Assembly: GCA_024233975.1 (NCBI GenBank) | Contig: JACKOX010000001.1 | Span: 62,001-126,000 of the forward strand | Source: Rhodanobacteraceae bacterium | Lineage (GTDB): Bacteria > Pseudomonadota > Gammaproteobacteria > Xanthomonadales > Xanthomonadaceae | Reading direction: 5' to 3' | DNA length: 64,000 nt | Shown: in pieces, positions 34,901 to 45,133 of the stretch | Position numbering within the stretch: the first letter of the stretch is position 1 | Layout: each line of letters begins with the position of its first letter | Notes under the pieces: generated by a model | Seen by the model: only the letters and a program-made list of their open reading frames with translations | What the model was told of the DNA's origin: nothing | The model's database searches: none | Position numbers and translations under genes: made by a program

Positions 34901-37180
34901 TCAGATGCCGCGTTCGGCGCGAATCTGCGCTTCCACGGCGGCGACGGCGGTCATGTTGACCACGCGTCGCACGGTGGCTGCCGGCGTCAGGATGTGTGCC
35001 GGTGCGGACACACCCATCAGGATCGGACCCAGGCCCACGGCATCGCTCAGGTTGCGCACCAGGTTGTAGGCGGTATTCGCCGCATCGAGGTTGGGGAACA
35101 CCAGCAGGTTGGCCCGACCCTTGAGCCGCGAGTGCGGGAACAGCCGCTGGCGCACGTCTTCGTTGAGCGCGGCGTCAACCTGCATCTCGCCTTCCACCTC
35201 CAGCTGTGGTGCCTTCTCACGGATGATCGCCAGCGCCGCCTGCAGCTTGGTCGCGCTGGGCGACTCGTGGCTGCCGAAATTGGAATGACTGACCAGCGCC
35301 ACCTTGGGCTCGATGCCGAACAGCTTCAGGCGGAACGCCGCCTGCAGCGCCGAACTGGCAATCTGCTCGGCGGTGGGATCAACCTGCACGTGGGTGTCGG
35401 TGAAGAAGAACACGCCCTTGTCGTTGAGCACCGCGGACAGCGCGGAGGATGATTTCACGCCGACGTCGCGGCCGAGGATGCTGACCACGTACGCCAGCTT
35501 CTTGTGGTATCGACCCACCACGCCGCAGAGCATGGCATCGGCCTCGCCGCGCTTGACCATCAGCGCCGCGATGACCGTGCTGCGCGAGCGCACGATGGCC
35601 TTGGCCGCCGCCGGCGACACGCCGCGACGCTCCATGATCGAGTGATACAGCTGCCAGTACTCGGCGAAGCGCGGGTCGTCATTGATGTTGGTGACTTCGA
35701 AGTCGACACCGGGCTGGATGCGCAGACCCAGACGATCAATGCGCGACTGGATCACCGCCGGCCGGCCGATCAGGATCGGCCTGGCTAGGCGCTCGTCCAC
35801 CACCGTCTGCACGGCGCGCAGCACGGTTTCTTCCTCGCCCTCGGCGTAGACCACGCGCTTGAGATCGGTCCGCGCGCGATCGAACACCGGCTTCATCAGC
35901 AGGCCGGAGCGGTGCACGAACTGGTCGAGCTGGTCGTGGTAGGCGTCCATGTCGACAACCGGACGCGTCGCCACGCCGGAATCCATGGCCGCCTGTGCCA
36001 CCGCGATCGATACGCTGACCATCAGGCGCGGATCGAAGGGGCGCGGGATCAGGTAGTCGGCACCGAACTTCGGCGCCTCACCGGCATAGGCGGCGCCAAG
36101 ATCCTGCGCCTCCTGCCGCGCCAGATCAGCAATGGCGCGACAGGCTGCCAGCTTCATCGCCTCGTTGATCACCGTGGCGCCGGCATCCAGCGCGCCGCGG
36201 AAGATGTAGGGGAAGCACAGTGCGTTGTTGACCTGGTTCGGGTAGTCGCTGCGGCCGGTGGCGATGATCGCGTCCGGGCGGACGGCCTTCGCGTCCTCCG
36301 GCAGGATTTCCGGATTCGGATTCGCCAGCGCGAGGATGATGGGTCGCTCCGCCATGGTGGCGACCATCTCGGCCTTGAGCACGCCACCGGCGGACAGACC
36401 GAGAAAAATGTCGGCGTCCTTGACGATCTCAGCCAGCTCGCGGGCATCGGTGTCGCGGGCGTAGCGTGCCTTGTCGGGATCGAGTTCAGGACGTCCGGCG
36501 TAGATCACGCCCTCGCGGTCGAAGGCGGTGATGTTCTCTTTCTTCACGCCCAGCGCGACCAGCATGTCGAGGCAGGCGATGCCGGCCGCACCGGCGCCGG
36601 TAGTGGCCAGCTTCACCTCGTCGATATTCTTGCCGACCACTTCCAGCGCGTTGAGCACGGCGGCGCCAACGATGATCGCGGTACCATGCTGGTCATCGTG
36701 GAACACCGGGATCTTCATTCGCTCGCGCAGCTTGCGCTCGACGATGAAACATTCTGGCGCCTTGATGTCCTCGAGGTTGATGCCGCCGAAGGTCGGTTCC
36801 AGACTTGCGATGATGTCGACCAGCTTGTCCGGGTCGCGCTCGTCGACCTCGATATCGAACACGTCGATGCCGGCGAACTTCTGGAACAGGACGCCCTTGC
36901 CTTCCATCACCGGCTTGCCGGCCAACGGACCGATGTCGCCCAAGCCAAGCACCGCGGTGCCATTGGTGATCACCGCCACGAGGTTGGCGCGCGCGGTGAC
37001 CGTACTGGCCTCGTTCGGATCCTCGACGATGGCCTCGCAGGCATAGGCCACGCCCGGCGAGTAGGCCAGGGCCAGATCGCGCTGGGTCACCAGCGCTTTG
37101 GTCGGCGTGACCTTGATCTTCCCCGGCGGCGACAGGCGGTGGTATTCGAGGGCGGCGTCTTTGAGCGTCTGGTCAGGCAT
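34901..37180 (-). CDS. maeB: NADP-dependent malic enzyme, MaeB type with phosphotransacetylase domain
   Basis: 759 residues. Residues about 1-430 are malic enzyme ([39 protein letters not shown], nucleotide loop [15 protein letters not shown], and [15 protein letters not shown]). The remaining about 330 residues are a phosphate acetyl/butyryltransferase-like domain ([56 protein letters not shown]). This fusion is typical of proteobacterial MaeB; the C-terminal domain is generally regulatory (acetyl-CoA inhibition) rather than catalytic. The enzyme makes pyruvate and NADPH from malate. Monocistronic. Confidence 0.96.
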   Translation of the reverse strand: MPDQTLKDAALEYHRLSPPGKIKVTPTKALVTQRDLALAYSPGVAYACEAIVEDPNEASTVTARANLVAVITNGTAVLGLGDIGPLAGKPVMEGKGVLFQKFAGIDVFDIEVDERDPDKLVDIIASLEPTFGGINLEDIKAPECFIVERKLRERMKIPVFHDDQHGTAIIVGAAVLNALEVVGKNIDEVKLATTGAGAAGIACLDMLVALGVKKENITAFDREGVIYAGRPELDPDKARYARDTDARELAEIVKDADIFLGLSAGGVLKAEMVATMAERPIILALANPNPEILPEDAKAVRPDAIIATGRSDYPNQVNNALCFPYIFRGALDAGATVINEAMKLAACRAIADLARQEAQDLGAAYAGEAPKFGADYLIPRPFDPRLMVSVSIAVAQAAMDSGVATRPVVDMDAYHDQLDQFVHRSGLLMKPVFDRARTDLKRVVYAEGEEETVLRAVQTVVDERLARPILIGRPAVIQSRIDRLGLRIQPGVDFEVTNINDDPRFAEYWQLYHSIMERRGVSPAAAKAIVRSRSTVIAALMVKRGEADAMLCGVVGRYHKKLAYVVSILGRDVGVKSSSALSAVLNDKGVFFFTDTHVQVDPTAEQIASSALQAAFRLKLFGIEPKVALVSHSNFGSHESPSATKLQAALAIIREKAPQLEVEGEMQVDAALNEDVRQRLFPHSRLKGRANLLVFPNLDAANTAYNLVRNLSDAVGLGPILMGVSAPAHILTPAATVRRVVNMTAVAAVEAQIRAERGI

Positions 37181-37320
37181 GGCGGAAACGGGCGATTGCG
37201 GAAATCTGCCGATGGCGGCAGGGGGCGGCTACTTTACCGCACTCATGCCGGTTGCCGGCCTCGATACGGGCATCTCCCACTGCTTCGGGGCACGACAGCC
37301 GGCCGCAATTCAGGCTGCTG

Positions 37321-40035
37321 TCAGGGAATGGCCCAGCAGGCAGACGAGAATGGGGGGCCAGACGGCTCGTCGAGGCAGTCGCGCATCCGGCTTACTGCCG
37401 CGGCGTCCGGCCCCAGCGTGGACGCCAGCGCGGCGAGGGGCTCATTGAGCTCCTTCGCCAGTGACTGCAGGCGGTCGTCGTGATCCTGTCGGGACGCCAG
37501 CGCTGCCGCCAGCATGCGTGGCCGAAGCCAGAGCGTGCTGAAGTCGTCCTCCGGCAAGGCATCCTGCTGGATGGCGATTCTTGTCTCAGCCTGCTCCAGG
37601 TCATCGCTGGCGAGCGCCAGCTCGGCGCGAGCCAGTTCGAACAATGGTGCGGGTTCGTCATCATCTGCCGTGGGGACGCTTCTGGCACAGTCGTCGATTC
37701 GCTGTGCGGCGTCAGTGACACGCCCCTGCCTTAGCCACGCCGAAGCCACCAGACCGCAAGCCTGCAGCGTGTAGCGCGGGATGCTGTCGCCACGACGATT
37801 GGCGAGCTGCTGCTGAGCATCCGCCTCACCGGCGACGCGGTCGTAGTCGCCCAGCGCCAGATACACCCATGCCCGGTCGAAGCGGCAGGATTCGGCATGG
37901 AGATCGCTTCTTCCCAGCGTCTCGTCAATCGCGATCGCGGCATCCAATTCCGGCAGGGCCGTCTGGTAGCGGCCCAATTGCATCAGGAGCGCGCCGTAGT
38001 TGCAGTGGGCGACGGCGGCGATCATGTGCGGCTTGTCATAGACGCGGGCACTGACGGCAATGGCCTCAAGGGCCAGTGCCTCGGCCCGTTTCACGTCGCC
38101 GGTGGACTTGAAGGTCGGCACGGCATCGGCCAGCGTGAAGGCATACCAGCCGCTTTCCTCGCCATGCAGCGCCTTGACGATCTCGATGCGCTTCTCCTGC
38201 AGCGGCACCTGTGCCTCGCCCAGGCCTCCGTTCAAGGCCAGCAGCGTGGACAACGCGTTGAGGACGTCGAGGTGCAGCTGCGTGTTTCGCCAGTCGCTGC
38301 TCGATTCGACGGCCGAGAGCAGCGAGCGCAGCTCGGCCTCGGCCTCGTCATGCAAGCCCGCATCGCGTAGTGCATTGGCCAGCGTCAGTCGCGACCGCAG
38401 GTAGCCTCCACCGTCGTCGCCAATCTGCTGGAGCAGCGCAACGGCCTTCCTTCCGTGTTCCACCGCCTCCCTGAGGCTGCCGTGCGAGCGCGCGACGATG
38501 CTGAGGCCGGCGTGGACATCTGCCAGCGCCTCTGCCGAAGGATCCGGCATCGATTCGTACAGACGCAATGATTCGCCCAGGTCCTGCTCGGCCTTCTCGT
38601 AGTCGGTGTTCTGCTGACGTGCGCGACCGGTGAGGCGAAGCATGTCCGCAGCCAGCTCGACGCGACCTTCATCGCGCGCTTCGCGGGCCAGCTCCGACCC
38701 GCGATCAAGCACGTCCAGCAGGCTGGGAACGCCACCCTTCACCGACGGATTGGTGGAGTCGAAGACTTCGTCGATGTAGCTGTTGAAGGCCATGGCGCGC
38801 TGCGCCTGCTGGCGCGCGACTTCGGCTTCATGACGCGCACGGCCGGCCTGCCATAGCGTGGCCGCCAGACCGGTCACCAACGCCAGGAATACCGCCGTGG
38901 CAGCGATGAACAGGCCACGATGACGACGCAGGAACTTGCCCAGCCGATAGCGCCGACCCGCCGCCACCGCGGCAACCGGACGTCCCTGCGTCCAGGCGGC
39001 CAGGTCATCGGCCAATGCCGCTGCATCGGGATAGCGTCGATCCGGGTCGTCTTCCAGCGCCTTCACCAGGATGGCGTCGAGGTCGCCAAGCAACTGGCGC
39101 GAAAGCAGCTGGCGCCGCGCCGGCTCCAGCGCCTCGTTCCTCGCCACCGCGCGCGAAGGCAGCGTCAGCGTGTCGTGGCGATCATTGGCGGAAAGGCGCG
39201 GCGGGCGACCCGTCAGCAACTGGTAGAGCACCGCGCCGAGGCCAAACACATCGACCGCCGTGCCGCTGTCCTCGCCGCTGAACTGCTCGGGTGCCGCGTA
39301 TTGCGGCGTCAGCGCGCGCAGCTGGGTCGCGGTGGCTTCCGCATCCAGTCCCGCATCAAGCAGGCGCGCGATGCCGAAATCCAGCAGCTGCACGTGGCCG
39401 TCGCCATCAACAAGGATGTTGCCGGGCTTGAGGTCGCGATGGATCACCAGACGTCGGTGCGCATAGGCCACCGCTTCGCAGACCTGCCGGAACAGACCAA
39501 CGATCTCCCGCACCGACAGCCGCTGCTGCACGCACCAGCGATCGATGCGTTCGCCCTCGACCAGCGGCATGGCGAGATAGGGTGTGCCGTCGTCGAGCAC
39601 GCCGGCATCCAGCAGCGGCACGATACCCGGATGCTGCAGTCGCGCCAGCGCCTGGTGTTCGCGCTGCAGGTGACGACGACCATCGGCAGCCAGCGCCGAT
39701 ACGGTCAGCAGCTTGAGCGCAGCCACCTGCGTCACCGTGCCCAGCTGGCGTTCGGCCCGATAGACCACCGACATGCCGCCGCGACCGATTTCCTCGCCGC
39801 GCTGCCAGGGTCCGATGTGTCTTGGTACCGCCGACGAAAGCGGCGATGCGGCCATCGCGCTGTCCAGCGGGCCGCTGGACTCGTGCGCGGCCACCAGCCG
39901 CTGCAGCGGAATGCGTATGGCTTCTGGCTGCTCGGCGATCAGCGCCGACCATTGCTCGCGCGGCAGGTCGAGCAGGTGGTCGAACAGCTCGTCGGCTGCG
40001 CGCCAGTCGCTGGCATTGCCGCCAGGACCGCTCAC
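37321..40035 (-). CDS. Membrane Ser/Thr protein kinase with TPR repeats, coupled to an ECF sigma factor
   Basis: 904 residues if it starts at the GTG at 40035, which overlaps the sigma-factor stop in a GTGA; the frame is open 19 codons further but would then sit inside the sigma gene. Kinase domain: GRGGMS glycine loop, Lys108 in ALKLL, HRDLKPGN at 199-206, DFG at 219-221, so catalytically intact. A transmembrane helix (RGLFIAATAVFLALVTGLAATLW, about 380-402) is followed by about 490 residues of TPR-like helices (ELAREARDEGRVELAADMLRL, YEKAEQDLGESLRLYESM, GRYQTALPELDAAIAI). The TPR half would be periplasmic. The coupling to the sigma factor implies equal expression and joint function. Confidence 0.92.
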   Translation of the reverse strand: MSGPGGNASDWRAADELFDHLLDLPREQWSALIAEQPEAIRIPLQRLVAAHESSGPLDSAMAASPLSSAVPRHIGPWQRGEEIGRGGMSVVYRAERQLGTVTQVAALKLLTVSALAADGRRHLQREHQALARLQHPGIVPLLDAGVLDDGTPYLAMPLVEGERIDRWCVQQRLSVREIVGLFRQVCEAVAYAHRRLVIHRDLKPGNILVDGDGHVQLLDFGIARLLDAGLDAEATATQLRALTPQYAAPEQFSGEDSGTAVDVFGLGAVLYQLLTGRPPRLSANDRHDTLTLPSRAVARNEALEPARRQLLSRQLLGDLDAILVKALEDDPDRRYPDAAALADDLAAWTQGRPVAAVAAGRRYRLGKFLRRHRGLFIAATAVFLALVTGLAATLWQAGRARHEAEVARQQAQRAMAFNSYIDEVFDSTNPSVKGGVPSLLDVLDRGSELAREARDEGRVELAADMLRLTGRARQQNTDYEKAEQDLGESLRLYESMPDPSAEALADVHAGLSIVARSHGSLREAVEHGRKAVALLQQIGDDGGGYLRSRLTLANALRDAGLHDEAEAELRSLLSAVESSSDWRNTQLHLDVLNALSTLLALNGGLGEAQVPLQEKRIEIVKALHGEESGWYAFTLADAVPTFKSTGDVKRAEALALEAIAVSARVYDKPHMIAAVAHCNYGALLMQLGRYQTALPELDAAIAIDETLGRSDLHAESCRFDRAWVYLALGDYDRVAGEADAQQQLANRRGDSIPRYTLQACGLVASAWLRQGRVTDAAQRIDDCARSVPTADDDEPAPLFELARAELALASDDLEQAETRIAIQQDALPEDDFSTLWLRPRMLAAALASRQDHDDRLQSLAKELNEPLAALASTLGPDAAAVSRMRDCLDEPSGPPFSSACWAIP

Positions 40036-40592
40036 GCGCGAGATTCTCCGCTGTCCAGCTGCGCATGCAGGAACGCACGGGCACGCGCCCATTCGCGCAT
40101 CACCGTGCGCTCGGCGCAGTCGAGCAGCGCCGCGATCTCGGCGAAGCCGAGGCCGGCGAAGAAATGCAGGTCGACAATCTCCCGCTGCCGCTCGCTGATC
40201 TCGGAAAGCCGCGTCAGCAGCTGGTCGATGTCGAGCAGCAGCGTGCGCGCCTGCGTTTCCGATGCCAGGTCGGTCTTGAGTTCGACCGCCGCGAATTCGC
40301 CGCCGCGCTTGTCGGCACTGCCGCGGCGGTAGTCGTCCACCAGGATGCGGCGCATGGCCTTGGCGGCGCAGGCATAGAAATGCCGCTGACCACTGAGTGA
40401 CAACGACTCACTGCCGTGCAGGCGCAGGTACAGCTCATGCACCAGCGAGGTTGCCGTCAGCTGGTGCTGCCCACGAGACAGCTGCGACTGCGCCAGGCGC
40501 CGCAACTCGGGATAGACGCGCTCGAACACCGCATCCAGCGCATTCGACTCACCGGCCTCGCAGCGTCGCAGCAGTAGCGTGATCTCTCCCAT
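40032..40592 (-). CDS. ECF-type RNA polymerase sigma factor
   Basis: 186 residues, TIGR02999-like. Region 2: ITLLLRRCEAGESNALDAVFERVYPELRRLAQSQLSR, LTATSLVHELYLRLHGSES, RHFYACAAKAMRRILVDDYRR; linker SADKRGGEF; region 4: LSEISERQREIVDLHFFAGLGFAEIAALLDCAERTVMREWARARAFL. It has no adjacent anti-sigma factor, and its stop overlaps the kinase GTG, so the kinase may be its regulator by phosphorylation; this is inferred, not shown. Its targets are unknown. A second such factor is at 9518. Confidence 0.93.
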   Translation of the reverse strand: MGEITLLLRRCEAGESNALDAVFERVYPELRRLAQSQLSRGQHQLTATSLVHELYLRLHGSESLSLSGQRHFYACAAKAMRRILVDDYRRGSADKRGGEFAAVELKTDLASETQARTLLLDIDQLLTRLSEISERQREIVDLHFFAGLGFAEIAALLDCAERTVMREWARARAFLHAQLDSGESRA

Positions 40593-40719
40593 CCGCGCCC
40601 TTATACCCTGTGCCGCGGCCTGCGTGCCGCAACAAGACTGCGTTGTTCAGCTTGCCGGCCGATGTGCAGGCGATTCCACTGCAGCACTCCGCCGCGTGTC
40701 ATCGCCGACAGCGTGGCGA

Positions 40720-42150
40720 TCACAGCACCGGCCCCAGGATGGCCAGGGTGTTGTTCCAGATGCGTCGCAGCGCAGACCAGCCGCGAACATCCTCAAGCGT
40801 CACCGCCCGGCTTTGCGCCAGGAACTCCAGCTGCCGCGCATGCAGCGCCGCCGTGGTCTCGACATCGCACAGCAGGATGTTGTTTTCGTAGTTGAGATCG
40901 AAGCTACGCCGGTCCATGTTGGCCGAACCGATCAGGCAGATCTCGCCATCCAGCGTCAGTGTCTTGGCATGCAGCAGGCCCGGTTGGAACTCGTGGATGC
41001 TCACGCCGGCTTGCAGCAGCTCCTCGTAGTAGCTCCGACTGGCCGCGCCCACGGCAAAATCGTCGTTGCGGGCGGGAAAGATGATCCCGACCTTCACACC
41101 TCGATTGGCCGCGGCACACAGCGCCGCCTGCACGCCGGGCACCGGAACGTAGTACGGCGTGGTGATGAGCAGTTCGCGCCGCGCCGCGTAGATCAGTGTC
41201 TGGAACAGCTCTGGCATGGCCGAATCACGGTAGGTCGGACCGGTGCCGATGACCTGGGCGACAAAGCCGGGCCCGGGCTCCTCCAGCGGCTCGCCGAGCA
41301 GCGCGGCGATGTCATCGCCGCCATTGCCCATCCAGTCGCAGGCGAACAGATGCTGGTTCTGCCGTACGACCGGGCCTTCAACGCGCATTACCACGTCCAC
41401 CCATGGCGCGAACCTGGCCTTGGGCAGGAAGGCCGGATCGGCGCAGTTCTGGCTGCCGCAGAAGGTGACGCGGTTGTCGATCACCAGAATCTTGCGGTGA
41501 TCGCGCAGGTCGATACGCCCGCGAAGCATGCGCAGCAGTGGAATGCCGACCGGCAGCGCGCGACGGGTGAGGACACCGGCTTTCTTCAGCGCACGCCAGG
41601 TGGCGGTCTTTTGGAAGTCCCGCGAGCCCAGGTCATCGATCATCGCCCGGCAGGCCACGCCGCGGCCCGCGGCGCGGATCAGCGCCTGCGCCATGCGACG
41701 GCCGTTGTGGTCGTCGAGCCAGATATAGAACATCAGGTGAACATGCTGCTTTGCAGCGTCGATGGCCGCCACCATGGCCTCGATCGCGGCGTCGGAGTCG
41801 GCCATCAACTGCGCGCGGTTGCCGCTGACGGCGGCATAGCCGGATATCGAAGCACCGACGCGGAACAGGCGTTCACGATCACCCAGCACTTCGCCGGATG
41901 CCCGCACCGCTTCCCATCCCGACGCCGCATCCAGTGATGGCAGCGACTGCTGCGCCTCGCGCATGCGTTCGATGCGCGCGCGACCCACGCTGGTCTGCCC
42001 GACCAGCAGATAGGCCAGCGCGCCGACATAGGGCAGCGCCAGCACCATGAGCATCCACGCTGCCCGCGACTCCGGCTGACGATGACGGCGCAGCAGGATA
42101 TGCAGCAGGGCGACGACCACCACCAACACGTGGAGCAGGAGCAGCGTCAC
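40720..42150 (-). CDS. cls: Cardiolipin synthase (phospholipase D superfamily)
   Basis: 476 residues. Two N-terminal transmembrane helices (LLLLHVLVVVVALLHILL and WMLMVLALPYVGALAYLLVG), then two HKD motifs: HRKILVID (with the following FCGSQN) and HAKTLTLD (with IGSANMDRRSF), which is the complete pair needed for the transphosphatidylation that makes cardiolipin from two phosphatidylglycerols. Located at the inner membrane. The start at 42150 is GTG with no good ribosome site. Followed downstream, after about 130 bases, by the sigma factor at 40592. Confidence 0.93.
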   Translation of the reverse strand: MTLLLLHVLVVVVALLHILLRRHRQPESRAAWMLMVLALPYVGALAYLLVGQTSVGRARIERMREAQQSLPSLDAASGWEAVRASGEVLGDRERLFRVGASISGYAAVSGNRAQLMADSDAAIEAMVAAIDAAKQHVHLMFYIWLDDHNGRRMAQALIRAAGRGVACRAMIDDLGSRDFQKTATWRALKKAGVLTRRALPVGIPLLRMLRGRIDLRDHRKILVIDNRVTFCGSQNCADPAFLPKARFAPWVDVVMRVEGPVVRQNQHLFACDWMGNGGDDIAALLGEPLEEPGPGFVAQVIGTGPTYRDSAMPELFQTLIYAARRELLITTPYYVPVPGVQAALCAAANRGVKVGIIFPARNDDFAVGAASRSYYEELLQAGVSIHEFQPGLLHAKTLTLDGEICLIGSANMDRRSFDLNYENNILLCDVETTAALHARQLEFLAQSRAVTLEDVRGWSALRRIWNNTLAILGPVL

Positions 42151-42211
42151 CGCGCGATACCGTGGCGATCACGCACGCCCGTGACGTACACATCTGCTGG
42201 CGACAGGGTCT

Positions 42212-43480
42212 TCAACGGCCCAGCCGCAATTCATCGCGATCCACGGCTTCGAGGCGGATGCGGTTGGCGAACAGAGAAAACGCCAGGATGCCGGCCATGC
42301 CGCGCGGCTGTCTCACCCATGGCGGCAGGTAGCGCGGTGCCTGGATGATGCCGGCCTCGTACAGTGGCTCCAGCAGAAGGACGTCCTGCAACGACAGCTT
42401 GCCGACGAACAGCAGTGGCAGCAGGTCGACGCGACGCTGGCGGAAGGCCCAGCGGAAGAAGGTATGCACGTCGAGCAGGCCGTTGAGGTAGACCGTGTCC
42501 TTGGTGAACGCCAGCCCGCCATCAGTCGGACAACCGCGGAACACGCGCTGCGCCGAGCGGAAGCTGTCGTTCTCGTTCTGCCCTGCGTCGAGGAAGAAGC
42601 GGAACATTTCGATGAAGTCGGCGCCGGACAGCGCCCGGTCGATGGCATCGATGCGCAGCGAAATGCGCTTCAGCCGGCCGATGTCGATGGCGCCGGTGAT
42701 CAGCTCGGCGAAAGTCGCCAGACCTTCCTGCATCGCCGTGCTGCTGGGCGCGGTCAGTGACAGGCTGCGCAGCCGTGTCTGTCGTCCACCGTTGATCGCG
42801 GTCAGGCTGTGGATGAAGGCTTCGTGCTGCAGCAGCTGCTGGTGGTCGTAGTGGTTGAAATGCGCGCCATCGCGCAGGCGGATGCGGGTGGCGCCGGCGG
42901 CCGCCTTGGCGATCAGCATCGGATCGAGCTGCACGTCGATGGGGTCATCGGTGAAGAAGGCATCGAGCTCCTCCTGCAACCGCTGGCGCAGGGTGGCGGC
43001 ATCGAGATCTTCGACCTCGTCGATGGCTTCCAGCGCGCCGGCCAGCTCGTCAGCGGCCTCGATGAAATGCCGCGCGGCATCGCGGTTGTTCTCCGGGCTG
43101 CCCGGCAGGCGGTCGCTCGGCGAACCGAACAGGCGGATCGATGCCGCGGTGAACTCGGGGCGGCCCATCGATTCCAGCATCGTCAGCGTGTCGTGCCAGC
43201 AACGGATCTGGCGGTTCAGGTATTCGCCCAGTGGATGCGCCGGATCAACGCCGGTCGCGATCGCATCGAGCCGCGCATGCAGTTCGGTGTGGTTGACCGG
43301 CGCATAGTCCGGCCTTGGCAACATCGGCTGACCACGCCGCCAGCCAGCGAGGAAGGCTTCCTGCTCGCTGACCGGCCAGCTCACCGTGGACAGCACGCGG
43401 ATGCTGCGCACCGCCTCGACCAGTCGCGCGTCGAGGTCGAGGTGGTGCTGCATGGCGGGGTCAATGGCCGGAATCGTCAT
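42212..43480 (-). CDS. QEGLA-motif (DUF1704 / flavohemoglobin expression-modulating) metallopeptidase-like protein
   Basis: 422 residues from the ATG at 43480 (a TTG six codons upstream is also open). Contains the defining MQEGLATFAELITG and an upstream HEAFIHSLTAINGG. The HExxxH (HEAFIH) with the QEGLA glutamate is the gluzincin-like site that the family shares with the eukaryotic MATCAP tyrosine carboxypeptidases, so it is probably a zinc peptidase in the cytoplasm. The bacterial role, and the old name linking it to flavohemoglobin, are not settled. Ends 62 bases before the cls start, same strand. Confidence 0.9.
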   Translation of the reverse strand: MTIPAIDPAMQHHLDLDARLVEAVRSIRVLSTVSWPVSEQEAFLAGWRRGQPMLPRPDYAPVNHTELHARLDAIATGVDPAHPLGEYLNRQIRCWHDTLTMLESMGRPEFTAASIRLFGSPSDRLPGSPENNRDAARHFIEAADELAGALEAIDEVEDLDAATLRQRLQEELDAFFTDDPIDVQLDPMLIAKAAAGATRIRLRDGAHFNHYDHQQLLQHEAFIHSLTAINGGRQTRLRSLSLTAPSSTAMQEGLATFAELITGAIDIGRLKRISLRIDAIDRALSGADFIEMFRFFLDAGQNENDSFRSAQRVFRGCPTDGGLAFTKDTVYLNGLLDVHTFFRWAFRQRRVDLLPLLFVGKLSLQDVLLLEPLYEAGIIQAPRYLPPWVRQPRGMAGILAFSLFANRIRLEAVDRDELRLGR

Positions 43481-43530
43481 CCGTCGATTCTGGACCAATC
43501 GGCCACGCGACCAAAGCGTTGGCGGCGATA

Positions 43531-45021
43531 TCAGTCCTCGAAACCGTCGGTGAAGATCCAGGCGCTGATCGGCGGACCCAGCACCCAGGTGTACTCATAG
43601 GCACCGAGATCGCATTCGGCGGTCATGTCGCCGTCGCCATCGAAGGGGCGCGGATTGCCCAGGGCGTCCTCGGACAGGCAAGCGCTGATGTCGTCGATGG
43701 CATCGATGATTGCCGCGCCATCGAACCAGAAGATGCTGAGATCCTCGCCGAAGGCCCGCTCTTCCAGGAAGAAGGTGCCGCGGTTGCCGGCGGGCAGAGC
43801 CTGATTGTTCAGGAAGTCGCAGCTGCTGTCGGTACCGGCATCAGCGAAGGCATTGAGGCGAACCGCCGCCGGCGTCAGCAGCGTGGGCAGACCCGAACAG
43901 GCGCTGCCATCACTGACCGGCGCCATCAGGTTGGCGCGGAAACCGAGCACATCCGCCGTACCGCTGAACGCGACATTGGCGCCATCGTTCGCATTGTTGT
44001 TGTAGAAGCTGTTGTTGACCGCATCGAATTCGCTGTTGCTACCTACGTATAGCGCAGCACCAGAACCGGTGACGATATGGCTGTAGAAGAAGCTGTTATG
44101 AACCAGCAAACGGGGCTTGTTCGCCGAGCTGAAACCACGGCGCATGTAGATGGCGCCGCCCGAGTTGCCGGTGTTGCCGCGGAACCAGTTGCGTTCGGTC
44201 TGCACAAAACAGTCCCCGCAGGAAATGTAGACCGCACCACCCATACCCGCATTCGGTCGACCCGGGGACGCGGCGTTGCCGATGAAGCTGGAGTCGCTCA
44301 GCCAGAACGTCTGGAGGTCGGACGAGGAAACGTAGATCGCACCACCGTACGCGCTGCCGTTCTCGGAGATGGTGTCGTTGTTCTCGAACCAGCTTCCAGT
44401 GATGCTCAGGTGCGCGGCTCCGACGGAAAGGGCGCCGCCGCCGCCCTGACTGGTGGTCGTGACCTCGGTGAAGTTGTCGATGAACTGGCTGTCAGTGATA
44501 TCAACCGTGCCGCTCGAACGCGACCACCGCACACCGGCGCCCCATGCCAGGCCGGTCGTGCTCAGCGTACAGCCTCGGACAGTGACCCGTTCCAGCGTCA
44601 GGTTGCCGCCAGAGCCACCCGCGGCGCCGAGACAGGAGCCGCCCTGACCGAGGGCACCCGTCGAATCGCCATTGCGAAGCTCGATGTCCTTGAGGTGCAG
44701 GCTCTGCACGTCGACAGTGGCGTACATCAGTTGAAAAACGTCACCACCATCAATAATGGGCTCCGCCGCGCCACCGACGATAGTCAGGTCGGTAGCCGTG
44801 ATGTGCGGCAGGCTCGACACCAGTGTGATGCTGCTTCCGGTGGGGTACAGGCCACCGGAAAATGAAATGGTGTGCGGCACATCGGTGGCCGCATTCGCAT
44901 CGATTATCGCCTGCCGCAGCGAGCCGGGGCCGCCATCCACGTTGGTCGTGACAAGGAAGTTGTCGGCCCGGGCAGTCATGCTGGCCAGGGCCAGGACACT
45001 GAAGGCGGCAAAGGTTTTCAC
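43531..45021 (-). CDS. Secreted parallel beta-helix (CSLREA-like) protein with DGFED tail
   Basis: 496 residues from a GTG at 45021 with GGGAGA seven bases upstream; the ATG eleven codons earlier has no site. Signal peptide [19 protein letters not shown]. Mature start [27 protein letters not shown] is the short CSLREA-like cap (SLRQAI...AN). Body: beta-helix rungs ([64 protein letters not shown]), ending in a conserved C-terminal block ([21 protein letters not shown]) and WIFTDGFED. Paralogous to the protein at 46286-47737: same signal-peptide type, rung positions and C-terminal block. Confidence 0.88.
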   Translation of the reverse strand: MKTFAAFSVLALASMTARADNFLVTTNVDGGPGSLRQAIIDANAATDVPHTISFSGGLYPTGSSITLVSSLPHITATDLTIVGGAAEPIIDGGDVFQLMYATVDVQSLHLKDIELRNGDSTGALGQGGSCLGAAGGSGGNLTLERVTVRGCTLSTTGLAWGAGVRWSRSSGTVDITDSQFIDNFTEVTTTSQGGGGALSVGAAHLSITGSWFENNDTISENGSAYGGAIYVSSSDLQTFWLSDSSFIGNAASPGRPNAGMGGAVYISCGDCFVQTERNWFRGNTGNSGGAIYMRRGFSSANKPRLLVHNSFFYSHIVTGSGAALYVGSNSEFDAVNNSFYNNNANDGANVAFSGTADVLGFRANLMAPVSDGSACSGLPTLLTPAAVRLNAFADAGTDSSCDFLNNQALPAGNRGTFFLEERAFGEDLSIFWFDGAAIIDAIDDISACLSEDALGNPRPFDGDGDMTAECDLGAYEYTWVLGPPISAWIFTDGFED

Positions 45022-45133
45022 GGCGTTCTCCCGTTGAATCGCGTAGCAAGGCATTCAGGGAGAGGTACGGGGTCGAGTCCGATTCCTCGACATCCGGAGG
45101 CGGTTTCGTTCAGCTTTCGCGCCGCTGCGCGGG

